Positions 17,601-24,365 of a stretch of DNA of 64,000 nt are shown in pieces (position 1 is the first letter of the stretch; every line of letters begins with the position of its first letter). The notes under the pieces are model-generated. The model saw only the letters and a program-made list of their open reading frames with translations. It ran no database searches and had not been told where the DNA came from. Source of the DNA: Paenibacillus_AB hodogayensis (GTDB taxonomy: Bacteria > Bacillota > Bacilli > Paenibacillales > NBRC-103111); contig NZ_BAAAYO010000002.1 in NCBI RefSeq assembly GCF_039536325.1, positions 744,001 to 808,000 of the forward strand, in the 5' to 3' direction. Position numbers and translations under genes: made by a program.

Positions 17601-18426
17601 CGCAGTCCCCCTCGTCCCCCGAGGCAGCCGGCAAGTCACCAAAAAACAAGCTGCCCGTCCGCCCTTCGCCGGCCGCGTGGCAGGCCACAACATACGTTCT
17701 CCGCTCCAGCGGCTTCACGTCCACGGCGCTGTCCATGTAATACGAGCGCCATAACGGCGCCCACGAGCTGACCGGCTCCGGGCCTTCGCGGTAACGAACC
17801 GCATTGAACCGCCATTCCCCGACCGGTCCGCACGCCGCGCCGCCGGGAAGGGTCAAGGAGGCGAACGGAATAACTGCCTCTGCGATACGGATACGTTCTT
17901 CCCCTTCTGCCAGCGTCGTCAGGCGGCAGGCGTTCTCAGGCAGCGGAAGACGGCTCCGCTCGGGTCCGAAATGATCCCATCTCAACTCGTAAGCGAGCCC
18001 GGCTTCCGTGTCCGTCGCCCGGTTGGACAGCGGGATTGGCAGCTGGAAAAAACGTCCCTCGGCGCCCTCGGGGCTTATAATCAGGTCGATCTGTTCGAAG
18101 AGCGGCGTCTCCGGGGCGTTGTCCGGAGGGAAAGCCGTTACCCGAATGTACAGATGTACGCTGTCGCAACCGATGCGAATTTCGGTACGCGCTTCGGCAG
18201 GCTTGCCGCTGCGCAGCTTGCGGAAGTCCGACAGACAGGCCGCCGCATTCCAGTCGGGCTCGGCCGAGCCGTCTCCGATCCGGCTGCGGCCGCCCTCATC
18301 CCGTTCGCCCGCCTCCTCCTTCAGCGGAACGACCGCCCATCTGTCCGCCAATACGCCGCGAACCGCGCCCCGTCCGGCTTGTTCCTCCCCCGTTCGGCGC
18401 GGATGTTTTACTGACCCGTTTCTCAC
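14632..18426 (-). CDS. Heparinase II/III-like polysaccharide lyase with CBM9-like N-terminus
   Basis: Large protein of 1264 residues with no signal peptide visible. An N-terminal region (about 60-260) resembles a CBM9/DOMON sandwich (TEIRIGCDSVHLYIRV, GPVGEWRFNAVRYREG). A helical (alpha/alpha) toroid follows at about 500-800 (PYPYWGGIFERWHIMELYAIIPLAEAYAA). The heparinase II/III beta-sandwich starts with LNFSPKYGHHHADPLGLLLYA and FNSTFAHNTVVVDGRDM; the HHH cluster and nearby Tyr are the likely catalytic and metal-site residues. GTG 18426 behind AGGAAAGGA is preferred. ATG 18459 has no RBS, and the longest frame runs into the divergent AraC gene. Apparent cytoplasmic location suggests action on imported oligosaccharides, while its coupled partner is secreted. 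Substrate (uronate polymer) is inferred. Confidence 0.78.
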   Translation of the reverse strand: MRNGSVKHPRRTGEEQAGRGAVRGVLADRWAVVPLKEEAGERDEGGRSRIGDGSAEPDWNAAACLSDFRKLRSGKPAEARTEIRIGCDSVHLYIRVTAFPPDNAPETPLFEQIDLIISPEGAEGRFFQLPIPLSNRATDTEAGLAYELRWDHFGPERSRLPLPENACRLTTLAEGEERIRIAEAVIPFASLTLPGGAACGPVGEWRFNAVRYREGPEPVSSWAPLWRSYYMDSAVDVKPLERRTYVVACHAAGEGRTGSLFFGDLPAASGDEGDCAKRSVAPWKPEGVEVRYRSFGEKELALPIPPETGDSGEADTRLHLGWRHPDGTGTTVRVLNLSREGDRWIARFAHPKPEGSGVVQLRIRLEVGKDRAYAAFVSFETECLIAAGHELYRHRLESEAEELRDDGQKANVELVPASKRVRRIMGLIPDRVGFLFAGVPHDPEARTDRVYAWSADSPQRLVTVSDGVEYPHPDYPEDRTLVVRNRKGEEVIYPYYEDEAGRRYFVTAHLWYEQKKYALAATRDVAADDPLGAARLLYAWALAYAGYVPVNDFIWRNYPVDPALTPPYPYWGGIFERWHIMELYAIIPLAEAYAAVSRTDAFEKLGKEVGQDVGRLVVEELFRPELEYADSYPIIEGNMDYVHWLGQIALGKALNEPDLIHRATERMKRLCERRFLADGLWGEAAFSYHEQIASGLAECMEALKGWSDPAGYVSPRTGERYDDLDMGARFPALERSLSLRRQWTYPDGRYVPVNDTWAFERHPAPAEDAPMALLPAGGLVKLCRGTGERQMQAVLNFSPKYGHHHADPLGLLLYAKRLELLPDIGYTYTRYRLLFNSTFAHNTVVVDGRDMSTAGAARHGGNIRAISPVDEAVQIVQAEQETAYPGIVDAYSRELWSVGFDGSDPGEGEGYIVDLFRVAGGSRHEYTLNGAANEDSAFETSIPLSDYGPYLLPPGTQTAEPVSEYDKGRAEDHYYAYLYMRDVRRGEIADGRYEMVMTTGSGARLRLFGFTEASGGELFLGRAASLRATRTGGKQTDTNDQLDRHFLPKFVLRREGEHLRSTFANVMEPYTGAAGRIRSVERPDIERDVEGDAALIVTYGETVDIVLSSGDPSRPMRVRDMTLQGHKGFIRLRQGRVVQMRLFGGKLLQIGSTVLSGEGPLVGSVRGTRRSGAGDGADGFVTDALVPSTAVGSFVIVTHPDGRSSGYRITGIAREGRETLIATDGDPGFAFRPDGSSAQVYMPHLAWEGEHRFRIDNLERMDEA

Positions 18427-18526
18427 GCTAGCATTCCTTTCCTGTCCGATTAGGCTCATGCGACGAATCCCGAATTCCGCTATAATGTAGGTAGAAGATT
18501 CCGATATACGGGGAAGTGACGCCAGC

Positions 18527-19495
18527 TTGAGCACGCTCGGTTACCCCAGATTTACGCTGCAATTGGAACTCGCCATCGAGCATTTGTATACGTACTATTA
18601 CTTCGAACTCCCGCCCCATTACACGACCGTGAAGGAGCAAAACGACTTCTGGACGTTGTGCTATATGGACAAAGGCGAGATCCGGGTATTTACCGACGGA
18701 CGCGAACGCCTGCTGAAGCAAGGCGACATCATCCTTTATGCGCCCGACACCCATCACTGGGGCCAGACAACCGGCAAAAACGCGCCCAACATCATGATCG
18801 TTACGTTCGATTGCGCTTCGCCTTGTCTGGACGGCTTGCGCGACGCCTCGTTTCCCCTGCTGGACGACGAGAAGAAGATTATTTCCATCCTGCTTCAGGA
18901 GGCGTACGGAGCGTTCGAGCTGCTGACCCAGGACTGCATGATTATCCGCAAGCCTGCCGTCCCGTTCGCCGGTGAGCAGCTGGTCAAAAACTATCTGGAA
19001 ATTTTGCTGTTGCGCCTAATCCGCCGCCAAGCGCTGCCGGACGCGGAACAGGCGGGCATTACGTCCACGTTGAAGCAAAACCGGGACAGCCGGCTGCACG
19101 CCGAAATCGTCCGGCATATGCGCAAGCATCTGTCGACTCCCTTGTCCGTGGAGGCGTTGTGCCGCCAGTTCGGCGTCGGCAAAGCGCAGCTGAGCGCTTC
19201 CTTCAAGCAAAGCACCGGCTACGGGCTGATGGAATATTTCAATTTGCTCAAAATCGAAGAAGCCAAGAAGCTCATTCGCGAAAATAATTGCACGGTCACC
19301 GAAATCGCCGACCGGCTCGGATACAATAATGTGCAATATTTTTCCAAGCAGTTCAAACGAATCTGCGGCATGAAGCCGACCGAATACGGCAAGACCGTTC
19401 AGGTGCGCTTCGGGAGAGGGGACGCCAGCCTGACCGCGCTCTCCGCGAACCCCTTCCTCGTCACCCCTTTGCTCGACCTGCCTCCGGACGACTGA
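18527..19495 (+). CDS. AraC-family regulator next to the lyase genes
   Basis: Transcription factor of 322 residues. An N-terminal cupin-like sensing domain (about 40-110: FWTLCYMDKGEIRVFTDG, GDIILYAPDTHHWGQ) is followed by a double helix-turn-helix (about 195-295: SVEALCRQFGVGKAQLSASFKQSTG, TVTEIADRLGYNNVQYFSKQFKRICGMKPTEY). The start is a TTG with a weak GGGGAAG upstream. TATAAT at 18481-18486 is a possible -10. It is divergent from the heparinase-like gene, so it likely activates the lyase operon and perhaps the binding-protein gene that converges on it. Family certain, targets inferred. Confidence 0.9.
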   Translation: MSTLGYPRFTLQLELAIEHLYTYYYFELPPHYTTVKEQNDFWTLCYMDKGEIRVFTDGRERLLKQGDIILYAPDTHHWGQTTGKNAPNIMIVTFDCASPCLDGLRDASFPLLDDEKKIISILLQEAYGAFELLTQDCMIIRKPAVPFAGEQLVKNYLEILLLRLIRRQALPDAEQAGITSTLKQNRDSRLHAEIVRHMRKHLSTPLSVEALCRQFGVGKAQLSASFKQSTGYGLMEYFNLLKIEEAKKLIRENNCTVTEIADRLGYNNVQYFSKQFKRICGMKPTEYGKTVQVRFGRGDASLTALSANPFLVTPLLDLPPDD

Positions 19496-19539
19496 CCCGG
19501 CGCGGTCAAGGCCGTATTCCGGCAGCCCTAAACAACGGT

Positions 19540-20928
19540 CTATTTCTTCGTCTCCAGAAACGCCGCGATGTCCTTGTTCCCTTGCTCCTCCGCCTCGCGC
19601 AGCGCCGTGTTCTTGTCTTTTTCCTTCAATACCACGGCATTGTAGGCCGGAAGCAGGCTGTTGTACGCCTTCGTGTTGGCCAGCAGCTGCTCCTTCGTCG
19701 TCATCGAGAGCGGCGCGAACTGCTTGGGCATTAGCGCCGAGGCATTTTTCGTCTTCAGATAAGGAATGTCGGCGCCGTATTGCTTCATCGCCTCGTCGCG
19801 GTTTTTCAGCGCAGGCAGCAAACCGTTTTTAGCCAAATGCAGCTGGAATTCCTCCGATGCCAAATAGGCAATGACCTCGAACGCCTGTTCTTTGTACTTA
19901 CTTGTGTTCGTTACATAGAAATAGCTCGGATAAGGCTGCGGACCGACGCCCGGCTTGTCGGCGAACACCGGATACGAGGCGACGTCCCAATTGACCGCCT
20001 CCTTGAACCGCGACGGGCCGAGCGCGGACAAGCCCATGAACATCGCCGCCTTCTTGTCCTTGTCGAACATATTGACCTGCGAGCCGAAGTCGACGGTTTT
20101 CTTGTCCACCTCGTTGCCGGGAATCTGATACATACTGGTCCAAGTATCGAACAGCTTCTTGAACGTATCGGAGTCGAAGTTGACCTTCTGCGTCGTCGCG
20201 TCGATATACGGCAAAGAAAGCTGGTTCAACAACATCGAATGCGACATCGAAAGCGTCAAGCCGTGGTACTGCTCGCCTCCGTCGACGCGCGACATCGTTT
20301 TCGCAATATCGTACAGGCCGTCCCACGTCAGTCCGTCCTTCGGATAAGGGACCCCGAACTTGTCGAACAAGTCTTTGTTGTAGAAGAGCGTCAGCGTGTT
20401 ATTGAATACGGGCAAGCCGTACAGTCCGCCCTTGGCCAGCTTGCGCTGAAAATCGACCGCCGTCGGCTCCAGCTTCTCCAGATCAAACCCGTACCCTTTG
20501 ACCAGATCGGAGATGTCGTACTGGAGCTTGTAATCGAGCAGGTCGCCGGTCTGACCGGTGGAATAGTACAAAATATCGAGCGTCTGTCCGGCGGCGATCA
20601 TCTTGTCCATGAGGTTGGCGCTGTTGTAAGGCAGAAACTTGACCGTGACATGGGGAAACTTCTCCTTGATTTTATTGCCGAACATCTTCATAAACCCGTC
20701 GTTGTCAAAATCGCCCGATGCGGAGTAAAACACCAACTCCACCGAGTCCTTCTTGGGCTCCAGCTTGGCCGCTGTTTTCGGCTGCTGCGCCGGGGACGGC
20801 GCGGTGCCGTCGGCACCCTTGTTACCGTTTTCATCTTTGCCCGAGCCGGAGCAGGCCGTCAGAGATACCGCGAGCAGAGACGCCGCGGATAAAGCGAGCC
20901 ATCGTTTGGAAGCTGTCGTGTCGGTCAT
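19540..20928 (-). CDS. Sugar ABC transporter substrate-binding lipoprotein (family 1)
   Basis: Extracellular sugar-binding lipoprotein of 462 residues. The signal peptide ends in the lipobox SLTAC with Cys26. The mature part has the family-1 fold signs ILYYSTGQTGDLLDYKLQYDISDLV, GGLYGLPVFNNTLTLFYNKDLFDKFGVPYPKDGLTWD and AFEVIAYLASEEFQ. ATG 20928 behind GAGGGGG is chosen over a longer frame to 21045. No permeases adjoin, so an unlinked transporter is implied. It shares the C-terminal phrase TALREAE and much of the middle with the binding protein at 58200-59516; both lie beside an AraC gene. Probably imports oligosaccharides released by the neighbouring lyases (inference). Confidence 0.9.
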   Translation of the reverse strand: MTDTTASKRWLALSAASLLAVSLTACSGSGKDENGNKGADGTAPSPAQQPKTAAKLEPKKDSVELVFYSASGDFDNDGFMKMFGNKIKEKFPHVTVKFLPYNSANLMDKMIAAGQTLDILYYSTGQTGDLLDYKLQYDISDLVKGYGFDLEKLEPTAVDFQRKLAKGGLYGLPVFNNTLTLFYNKDLFDKFGVPYPKDGLTWDGLYDIAKTMSRVDGGEQYHGLTLSMSHSMLLNQLSLPYIDATTQKVNFDSDTFKKLFDTWTSMYQIPGNEVDKKTVDFGSQVNMFDKDKKAAMFMGLSALGPSRFKEAVNWDVASYPVFADKPGVGPQPYPSYFYVTNTSKYKEQAFEVIAYLASEEFQLHLAKNGLLPALKNRDEAMKQYGADIPYLKTKNASALMPKQFAPLSMTTKEQLLANTKAYNSLLPAYNAVVLKEKDKNTALREAEEQGNKDIAAFLETKK

Positions 20929-21037
20929 ATGTGTTCCCCCTCTAGGAAATCGTTTGAATGATGTAAGTGTAGAAGAAAGCGCTGCAAAAAACAGTGCAAA
21001 AAAGTCCGATAGTTTTGCTTCTTCGTCGGCATACATA

Positions 21038-21117
21038 GGAAACAAGCATGAAAACGAAGCTCCGCCACCGGCAGCTCCGTCCCCATGCTTGTTTCATACC
21101 CTTTTCATGCTTGTTCC
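21038..21117. repeat. Three copies of a 12-bp GAAACAAGCATG motif
   Basis: GAAACAAGCATG (21039-21050) is followed by its exact inverse CATGCTTGTTTC (21084-21095) and a near copy CATGCTTGTTCC (21106-21117). They lie about 110-190 bases upstream of the sugar-binding lipoprotein start, with no T-run, so operator sites are more likely than a terminator. The binding factor is unknown. Confidence 0.5.
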
Positions 21118-21190
21118 CTACCCATTCTACTCCACCCGTTTCCGAAAGTCATTCCGATAAAGCACAATCCGATCCACGTCGCTATCCGGC

Positions 21191-21808
21191 TCACGTCCTC
21201 GTTTCGCCAAAATGCCGGGCGAACCAGTCGGCTGCAGCCCGAACCTCGGTTCCGGTCAATTGGTGGCCCTGGCGCTCCCAATGCACCTCCACGGAAGCTC
21301 CGGCTCCGGAGAGCAGCCGTTCAAGCTGCTCCGTCTCGCCAGGCGCGCAGATCGGATCATTCGTCCCGGCGCCGATCCAGACCGGCGTTCCCGACAGATC
21401 CGGCAAGGCAATCCCGCGCAGCGGCACCATCGGATGATGCAGCACCGCGCCGGCGAGAGCGTCCTTGTAATGGAACAGCAGGCTTGCCGCCATGTTCGCG
21501 CCATTGGAATAGCCTACCGCAATGACCCGGCTGCGATCGAAGCCGTATTGAGCGGCAGCTTCACCGACATAGTCGTGCAGCTCATGAGTCCGGAGAACGA
21601 GGTCCTCCTCATCGAACACCCCCTCGGCCAACCGACGAAAAAACCGCGGCATCCCGTTCTCCAGCACATTCCCCCGCAAGCCGAGAACGGAAGCTTGCGG
21701 CGCCAGCGCCTCGGCGAGCGGCAGCAAATCGCGCTCCGTCCCGCCGGTTCCGTGCAGCAGCAGCAGCGTTGGCGCATCGACGATTCCTTGCTTGAATACG
21801 TGCTTCAT
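21191..21808 (-). CDS. mhqD: MhqD-like alpha/beta hydrolase (carboxylesterase)
   Basis: Cytoplasmic alpha/beta hydrolase of 205 residues. LLLLHGTGGTERDLLPLAE carries the oxyanion loop, AVGYSNGANMA holds the nucleophile Ser, GAGTNDPICAP the acid Asp, and GHQLT the catalytic His. The size fits the phospholipase/carboxylesterase family. Its ATG overlaps the stop of the upstream glyoxalase-type dioxygenase as ATGA, with GGAGGGAG as RBS. The same pair, mhqO-mhqD, exists in Bacillus subtilis, where it is induced by quinones and hydroquinones under MhqR. The matching operator upstream supports this role. Exact substrate unknown. Confidence 0.82.
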   Translation of the reverse strand: MKHVFKQGIVDAPTLLLLHGTGGTERDLLPLAEALAPQASVLGLRGNVLENGMPRFFRRLAEGVFDEEDLVLRTHELHDYVGEAAAQYGFDRSRVIAVGYSNGANMAASLLFHYKDALAGAVLHHPMVPLRGIALPDLSGTPVWIGAGTNDPICAPGETEQLERLLSGAGASVEVHWERQGHQLTGTEVRAAADWFARHFGETRT

Positions 21809-22755
21809 TGCGTATCTCCCTCCAGTTCCCGGACTTGAATCGGCGGCAAGCCCTGCGCCACTTCGTCTCGCCGGTCTTCCAGCCAATGGGGCAGCATCAG
21901 TTTCTCGCCCAACGTCTCGAACGGTTCGTCATGAGCGAATCCGGGCGTATCCGAGGCGATCTCGAATAAAATGCCTCCTTCCTCGCGAAAATAAATAGCG
22001 TTAAAGTATTGCCGATCGATCACCGGCGTCGGCTCGAACCCGCTCCGCACAATATGCTCCCGCCAGCTGCGATGCTCGGCCTCGTCCTTGGCCCGCCAGG
22101 CGATATGGTGAACGGTCCCGGCTCCGCCGATGCCCCACCCCATCGGGGTATGATTCACATCGATGACATTGCCCAGCTCGCCGGAAGCGCGGAAGCGGAC
22201 AAGCTCCCCTTCCCGGCCTTCGCGCTCCAACCCCATAACCGATTCGAGCACGTGCATCGTACGCTCCGGGGCGAAGCTGTTCAGCACGGCTCCGCCGAAG
22301 CCTTTGATCGCCATATCGGCCGGAACTCCGCCGAACGACCAACGGCTCGGCGTTCCCAGCTCGCGCTCGACCAGTTCGATTGCCAGACCGTCCCAATCGG
22401 CGAAGCGGATGAACGACTCGCCGAACCGTTCCGTGCGGGTCGAAGCGATTCCGAGCCGGTTCAGCCGGTCCTGCCAAAATTCAAAGGAACCGACAGGCAC
22501 GGCATACACCGTAACGCCGACTTGACCTCCCCCGATTTTGCCCTTGCGTCCCCCCGCCCACGGGAAGAAGGTGATGGCCGTGCCCGGGCTGCCCGATTCG
22601 TTGCCGAAGTACAGATGGTACACCTCCGGGGCATCGAAATTGATCGTCTTCTTCACCAGCCTAAGACCGAGAACCCCGGCATAAAAATCGACGTTGCGCT
22701 GCGCGTCCGTTACAAAAGCAGTAATATGATGAATACCTGCCGTTTTCATCGTCAT
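21805..22755 (-). CDS. mhqO: MhqO-like ring-cleaving dioxygenase (VOC superfamily)
   Basis: Fe-dependent extradiol-type dioxygenase of 316 residues made of two VOC (glyoxalase) halves. The first half begins GIHHITAFVTDAQRNVDFYAGVLGLRLVKKT, where a His is a metal ligand. The second half has GTVHHIAWRAKDEAEHRSW, with further His, and GGILFEIASDTPGF, whose Glu completes the site. ATG 22755 is eight bases behind GGAGG; a longer frame reaches 22842 through the operator and is rejected. It forms an operon with the hydrolase downstream. Likely role: opening hydroquinone-like rings during electrophile stress, as for Bacillus MhqO (family knowledge). Confidence 0.86.
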   Translation of the reverse strand: MTMKTAGIHHITAFVTDAQRNVDFYAGVLGLRLVKKTINFDAPEVYHLYFGNESGSPGTAITFFPWAGGRKGKIGGGQVGVTVYAVPVGSFEFWQDRLNRLGIASTRTERFGESFIRFADWDGLAIELVERELGTPSRWSFGGVPADMAIKGFGGAVLNSFAPERTMHVLESVMGLEREGREGELVRFRASGELGNVIDVNHTPMGWGIGGAGTVHHIAWRAKDEAEHRSWREHIVRSGFEPTPVIDRQYFNAIYFREEGGILFEIASDTPGFAHDEPFETLGEKLMLPHWLEDRRDEVAQGLPPIQVRELEGDTQ

Positions 22756-22802
22756 CTGAAAGTCCTCCATTCGTTCCGCATCCGGATTAATCTTAATTTG
22801 TA

Positions 22803-22850
22803 TTATCTTTAATTTAAGATAAATATACACCGAAATGTGCAATTTGGCAA
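22803..22850 (-). promoter_or_regulatory. Promoter with MhqR-type operator
   Basis: On the minus strand TTGCCA (22850-22845) and TATATT (22827-22822) are 17 bases apart. The palindrome TTATCTT-N6-AAGATAA (22803-22822) follows at once. Written as TATCT-N8-AGATA it has the half-sites and spacing of the Bacillus subtilis MhqR box. No MarR-type gene lies nearby, so the repressor is encoded elsewhere. Confidence 0.75.
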
Positions 22851-22959
22851 TACCCTAATCGTTGGCACATATTCGCCAAAAGTTTTTTTGTAACTTATTT
22901 GCGACTCGCCCGTATAAACAAGAGAGACTTATTTATGGCGAAAGTAGAGGATGTATCGC

Positions 22960-23352
22960 ATGAATCCCAAACAATTTATTATCGTCAGCACAATGGCGCT
23001 CGTCATCTCCTTCAGCTCCATGATGCAAGAACATAAAGCTTATGCCCAAAGCCCTGGAGCGCCTTCGCTGGACCGCCCGTCCTGCTCGAACGCCCTGGAT
23101 GAATTTCATCTCGCCTTGGGCGTCAGCTCCGATGAAGAAGTATACGACGCTTTGTACGACGGACGGAGTCTGGCGGATATCGCCGACGCCAATCAGAGAG
23201 ACGTGCAGCAGCTGATCGACCTTCAGGTCGCCCAATTGTCCGAGCAATTGGACCGACGGTACGAGAGCGGCAGCCTGCCTGCCCATCAATACGAAGCCCA
23301 CAAGGCCGAGCTGCGGCTGATGATCGCCGACAGCGTGTACGGCAACCTTTGA
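22960..23352 (+). CDS. Small secreted protein of unknown function
   Basis: Protein of 130 residues with a Sec signal peptide (FIIVSTMALVISFSSMMQEHKAYAQ, cleavage likely after AYA). The mature part holds one Cys and two helical segments, VSSDEEVYDALYDGRSLADIADANQRDVQQLID and QLDRRYESGSLPAHQYEAHKAELRLMIADSVYGNL; the second resembles SHOCT-like tails. ATG 22960 is preferred to 22951 because AGAGGA is then eight bases away. It is monocistronic with a terminator behind it. No function can be assigned; similar small exported proteins are common in Paenibacillus. Confidence 0.7.
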   Translation: MNPKQFIIVSTMALVISFSSMMQEHKAYAQSPGAPSLDRPSCSNALDEFHLALGVSSDEEVYDALYDGRSLADIADANQRDVQQLIDLQVAQLSEQLDRRYESGSLPAHQYEAHKAELRLMIADSVYGNL

Positions 23353-23389
23353 CGGCAAGCCGTTCCTCCCCCCCCTACCGGGGCAAACG

Positions 23390-23430
23390 AAAAAGAGCCC
23401 TCTTCCGGCTGACCGGGGAAGGCTCTTTTT
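23390..23430. terminator. Bidirectional terminator between convergent genes
   Basis: AAAAAGAGCC (23390-23399) pairs with GGCTCTTTTT (23421-23430), giving T-runs on both strands. It serves the secreted-protein gene on plus and ydjO on minus. Confidence 0.85.
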
Positions 23431-23446
23431 CTGCTTGGCGACGGTG

Positions 23447-23680
23447 TTAATCGCCGATTTTTACACCCTTTTTCAACGACTTCTGGTCGCTGTTTGTGTT
23501 GACCAGTAAGGGGAGCATCCTTGTACCGCGTTGCATAGGAGACGCGCACTGCCGACAGGTTGGCGCTTCCTCGAACGAGAAGTTGTCTCTCATCCAGCCG
23601 TTGCAACCGTCTTTCGCGCACAGCCAAATGGCTGTCAGTTCTTCGGGAACTTCCTCAACCTGCTTTTTCCTTGAATACAT
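23447..23680 (-). CDS. ydjO: YdjO-family cold-inducible small zinc-finger-like protein
   Basis: Cytoplasmic protein of 77 residues. It shows the family core: EEVPEELTAIWLCAKDGCNGWMRDNFSFEEAPTCRQCASPMQRGTRMLPLL. Four Cys (C-x4-C and C-x2-C) suggest zinc binding. RBS AGGGAGGGG precedes the start. It lies downstream of and codirectional with the cold-shock gene, separated by that gene's terminator. Family members are described as cold-inducible in Bacillus; the biochemical role is unknown. The spacer 23681-23846 probably contains its own promoter, but no clear boxes were seen. Confidence 0.88.
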   Translation of the reverse strand: MYSRKKQVEEVPEELTAIWLCAKDGCNGWMRDNFSFEEAPTCRQCASPMQRGTRMLPLLVNTNSDQKSLKKGVKIGD

Positions 23681-23846
23681 AGATGAGCCCCTCCCTTACA
23701 CAGTTTTACCCAAAACAGCCAAAAATAGCCCTGTCCCATCTAGCATATGCAGCCGAGCCCGTTTCCATCACTTCAACCGGAAAAACATTGGCTCGTCGAT
23801 CGCCAGACCACCGGCTATTCAGCGAAATCAAGTTACTGCGGAAGTT

Positions 23847-23883
23847 AAAAAAAAAGCCGCCTCAACTGACGTCAAGGGCGGCT
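23847..23883 (-). terminator. Terminator of the cold-shock gene
   Basis: On the minus strand AGCCGCC (23883-23877) pairs with GGCGGCT (23861-23855), followed by nine T. It is 14 bases past the csp stop codon. Confidence 0.88.
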
Positions 23884-23896
23884 CTTCTTTTTTGGC

Positions 23897-24097
23897 TTAC
23901 AGCTTTACTACGTTCTCAGCTTGCGGTCCGCGGTTGCCTTGTACCACATTGAATTGAACGCGTTGGCCTTCGTCCAAAGTTTTGAAGCCTTCACCCGTAA
24001 TCGCGCTGAAGTGTACGAATACGTCGTTTCCGCCTTCTACTTCGATGAATCCAAAGCCTTTTTCTGCATTAAACCATTTAACTGTTCCTGTTTGCAT
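23897..24097 (-). CDS. csp: Cold-shock protein (CspB/CspD type)
   Basis: Single-strand nucleic acid chaperone of 66 residues forming one cold-shock domain. RNP1 KGFGFIEV (13-20) and RNP2 VFVHFSAI (26-33) are intact, and the ends TGTVKWFN and PQAENVVKL are canonical. RBS GGAGG lies eight bases before the start. A long 5' leader carries a strong hairpin with a U-tract, suggesting control after initiation. The ydjO gene follows on the same strand. Identity is secure; which csp paralog cannot be decided. Confidence 0.97.
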   Translation of the reverse strand: MQTGTVKWFNAEKGFGFIEVEGGNDVFVHFSAITGEGFKTLDEGQRVQFNVVQGNRGPQAENVVKL

Positions 24098-24142
24098 GGT
24101 ATTACCTCCACATTGTTATTTACATGATTTTCTTTTTCGCTT

Positions 24143-24215
24143 AGAAAAATAAAAATTCACATATTGGAAAAGGTTACTTACTTCACCCAATAGCAACCCT
24201 TTCCAATATGTGAAT
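24143..24215 (-). promoter_or_regulatory. Terminator-like hairpin in the csp leader (possible cold attenuator)
   Basis: Perfect 16-base arms ATTCACATATTGGAAA (24155-24170 plus) and TTTCCAATATGTGAAT (24200-24215) enclose 29 bases that can add AGGTT/AACC pairs. On the minus strand the tract TTTTTATTTTTC follows at once. The hairpin starts about 16 bases after the predicted transcription start and about 60 bases before the csp start codon. No minus-strand gene ends here, so it is a leader element. The arms contain CCAAT/ATTGG, a motif seen in cold-shock control regions. Confidence 0.65.
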
Positions 24216-24238
24216 AGGTTTCAATCATGGTTAACTAC

Positions 24239-24267
24239 ATGATAACACGGTTTATCGAGAAAAGCAA
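24239..24267 (-). promoter_or_regulatory. csp promoter
   Basis: On the minus strand TTGCTT (24267-24262) and TATCAT (24244-24239) are 17 bases apart, predicting a start near 24231 and a leader of about 130 bases. Confidence 0.6.
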
Positions 24268-24365
24268 ATATTTCAAAATGACCCAACCGGCATACCGTCA
24301 TTCGTCCTGTCCGGGCCGATGGCATGCGCATAGAATAAGGAAGCATTCATGGAGGAGAGATCGCT

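Noticed and set aside
15253..17754. Long plus-strand open frame of 833 codons opposite the heparinase-like gene
   Set aside because: Shadow of a GC-rich gene: the minus strand shows real domains and the plus frame has no family features or RBS.
20974..20987. Possible catabolite-responsive element (minus strand TTGCAGCGCTTTCT) before the sugar-binding gene
   Set aside because: Only 11 of 14 positions fit the cre consensus and one arm is poor; suggestive for a sugar gene but not strong enough to annotate.
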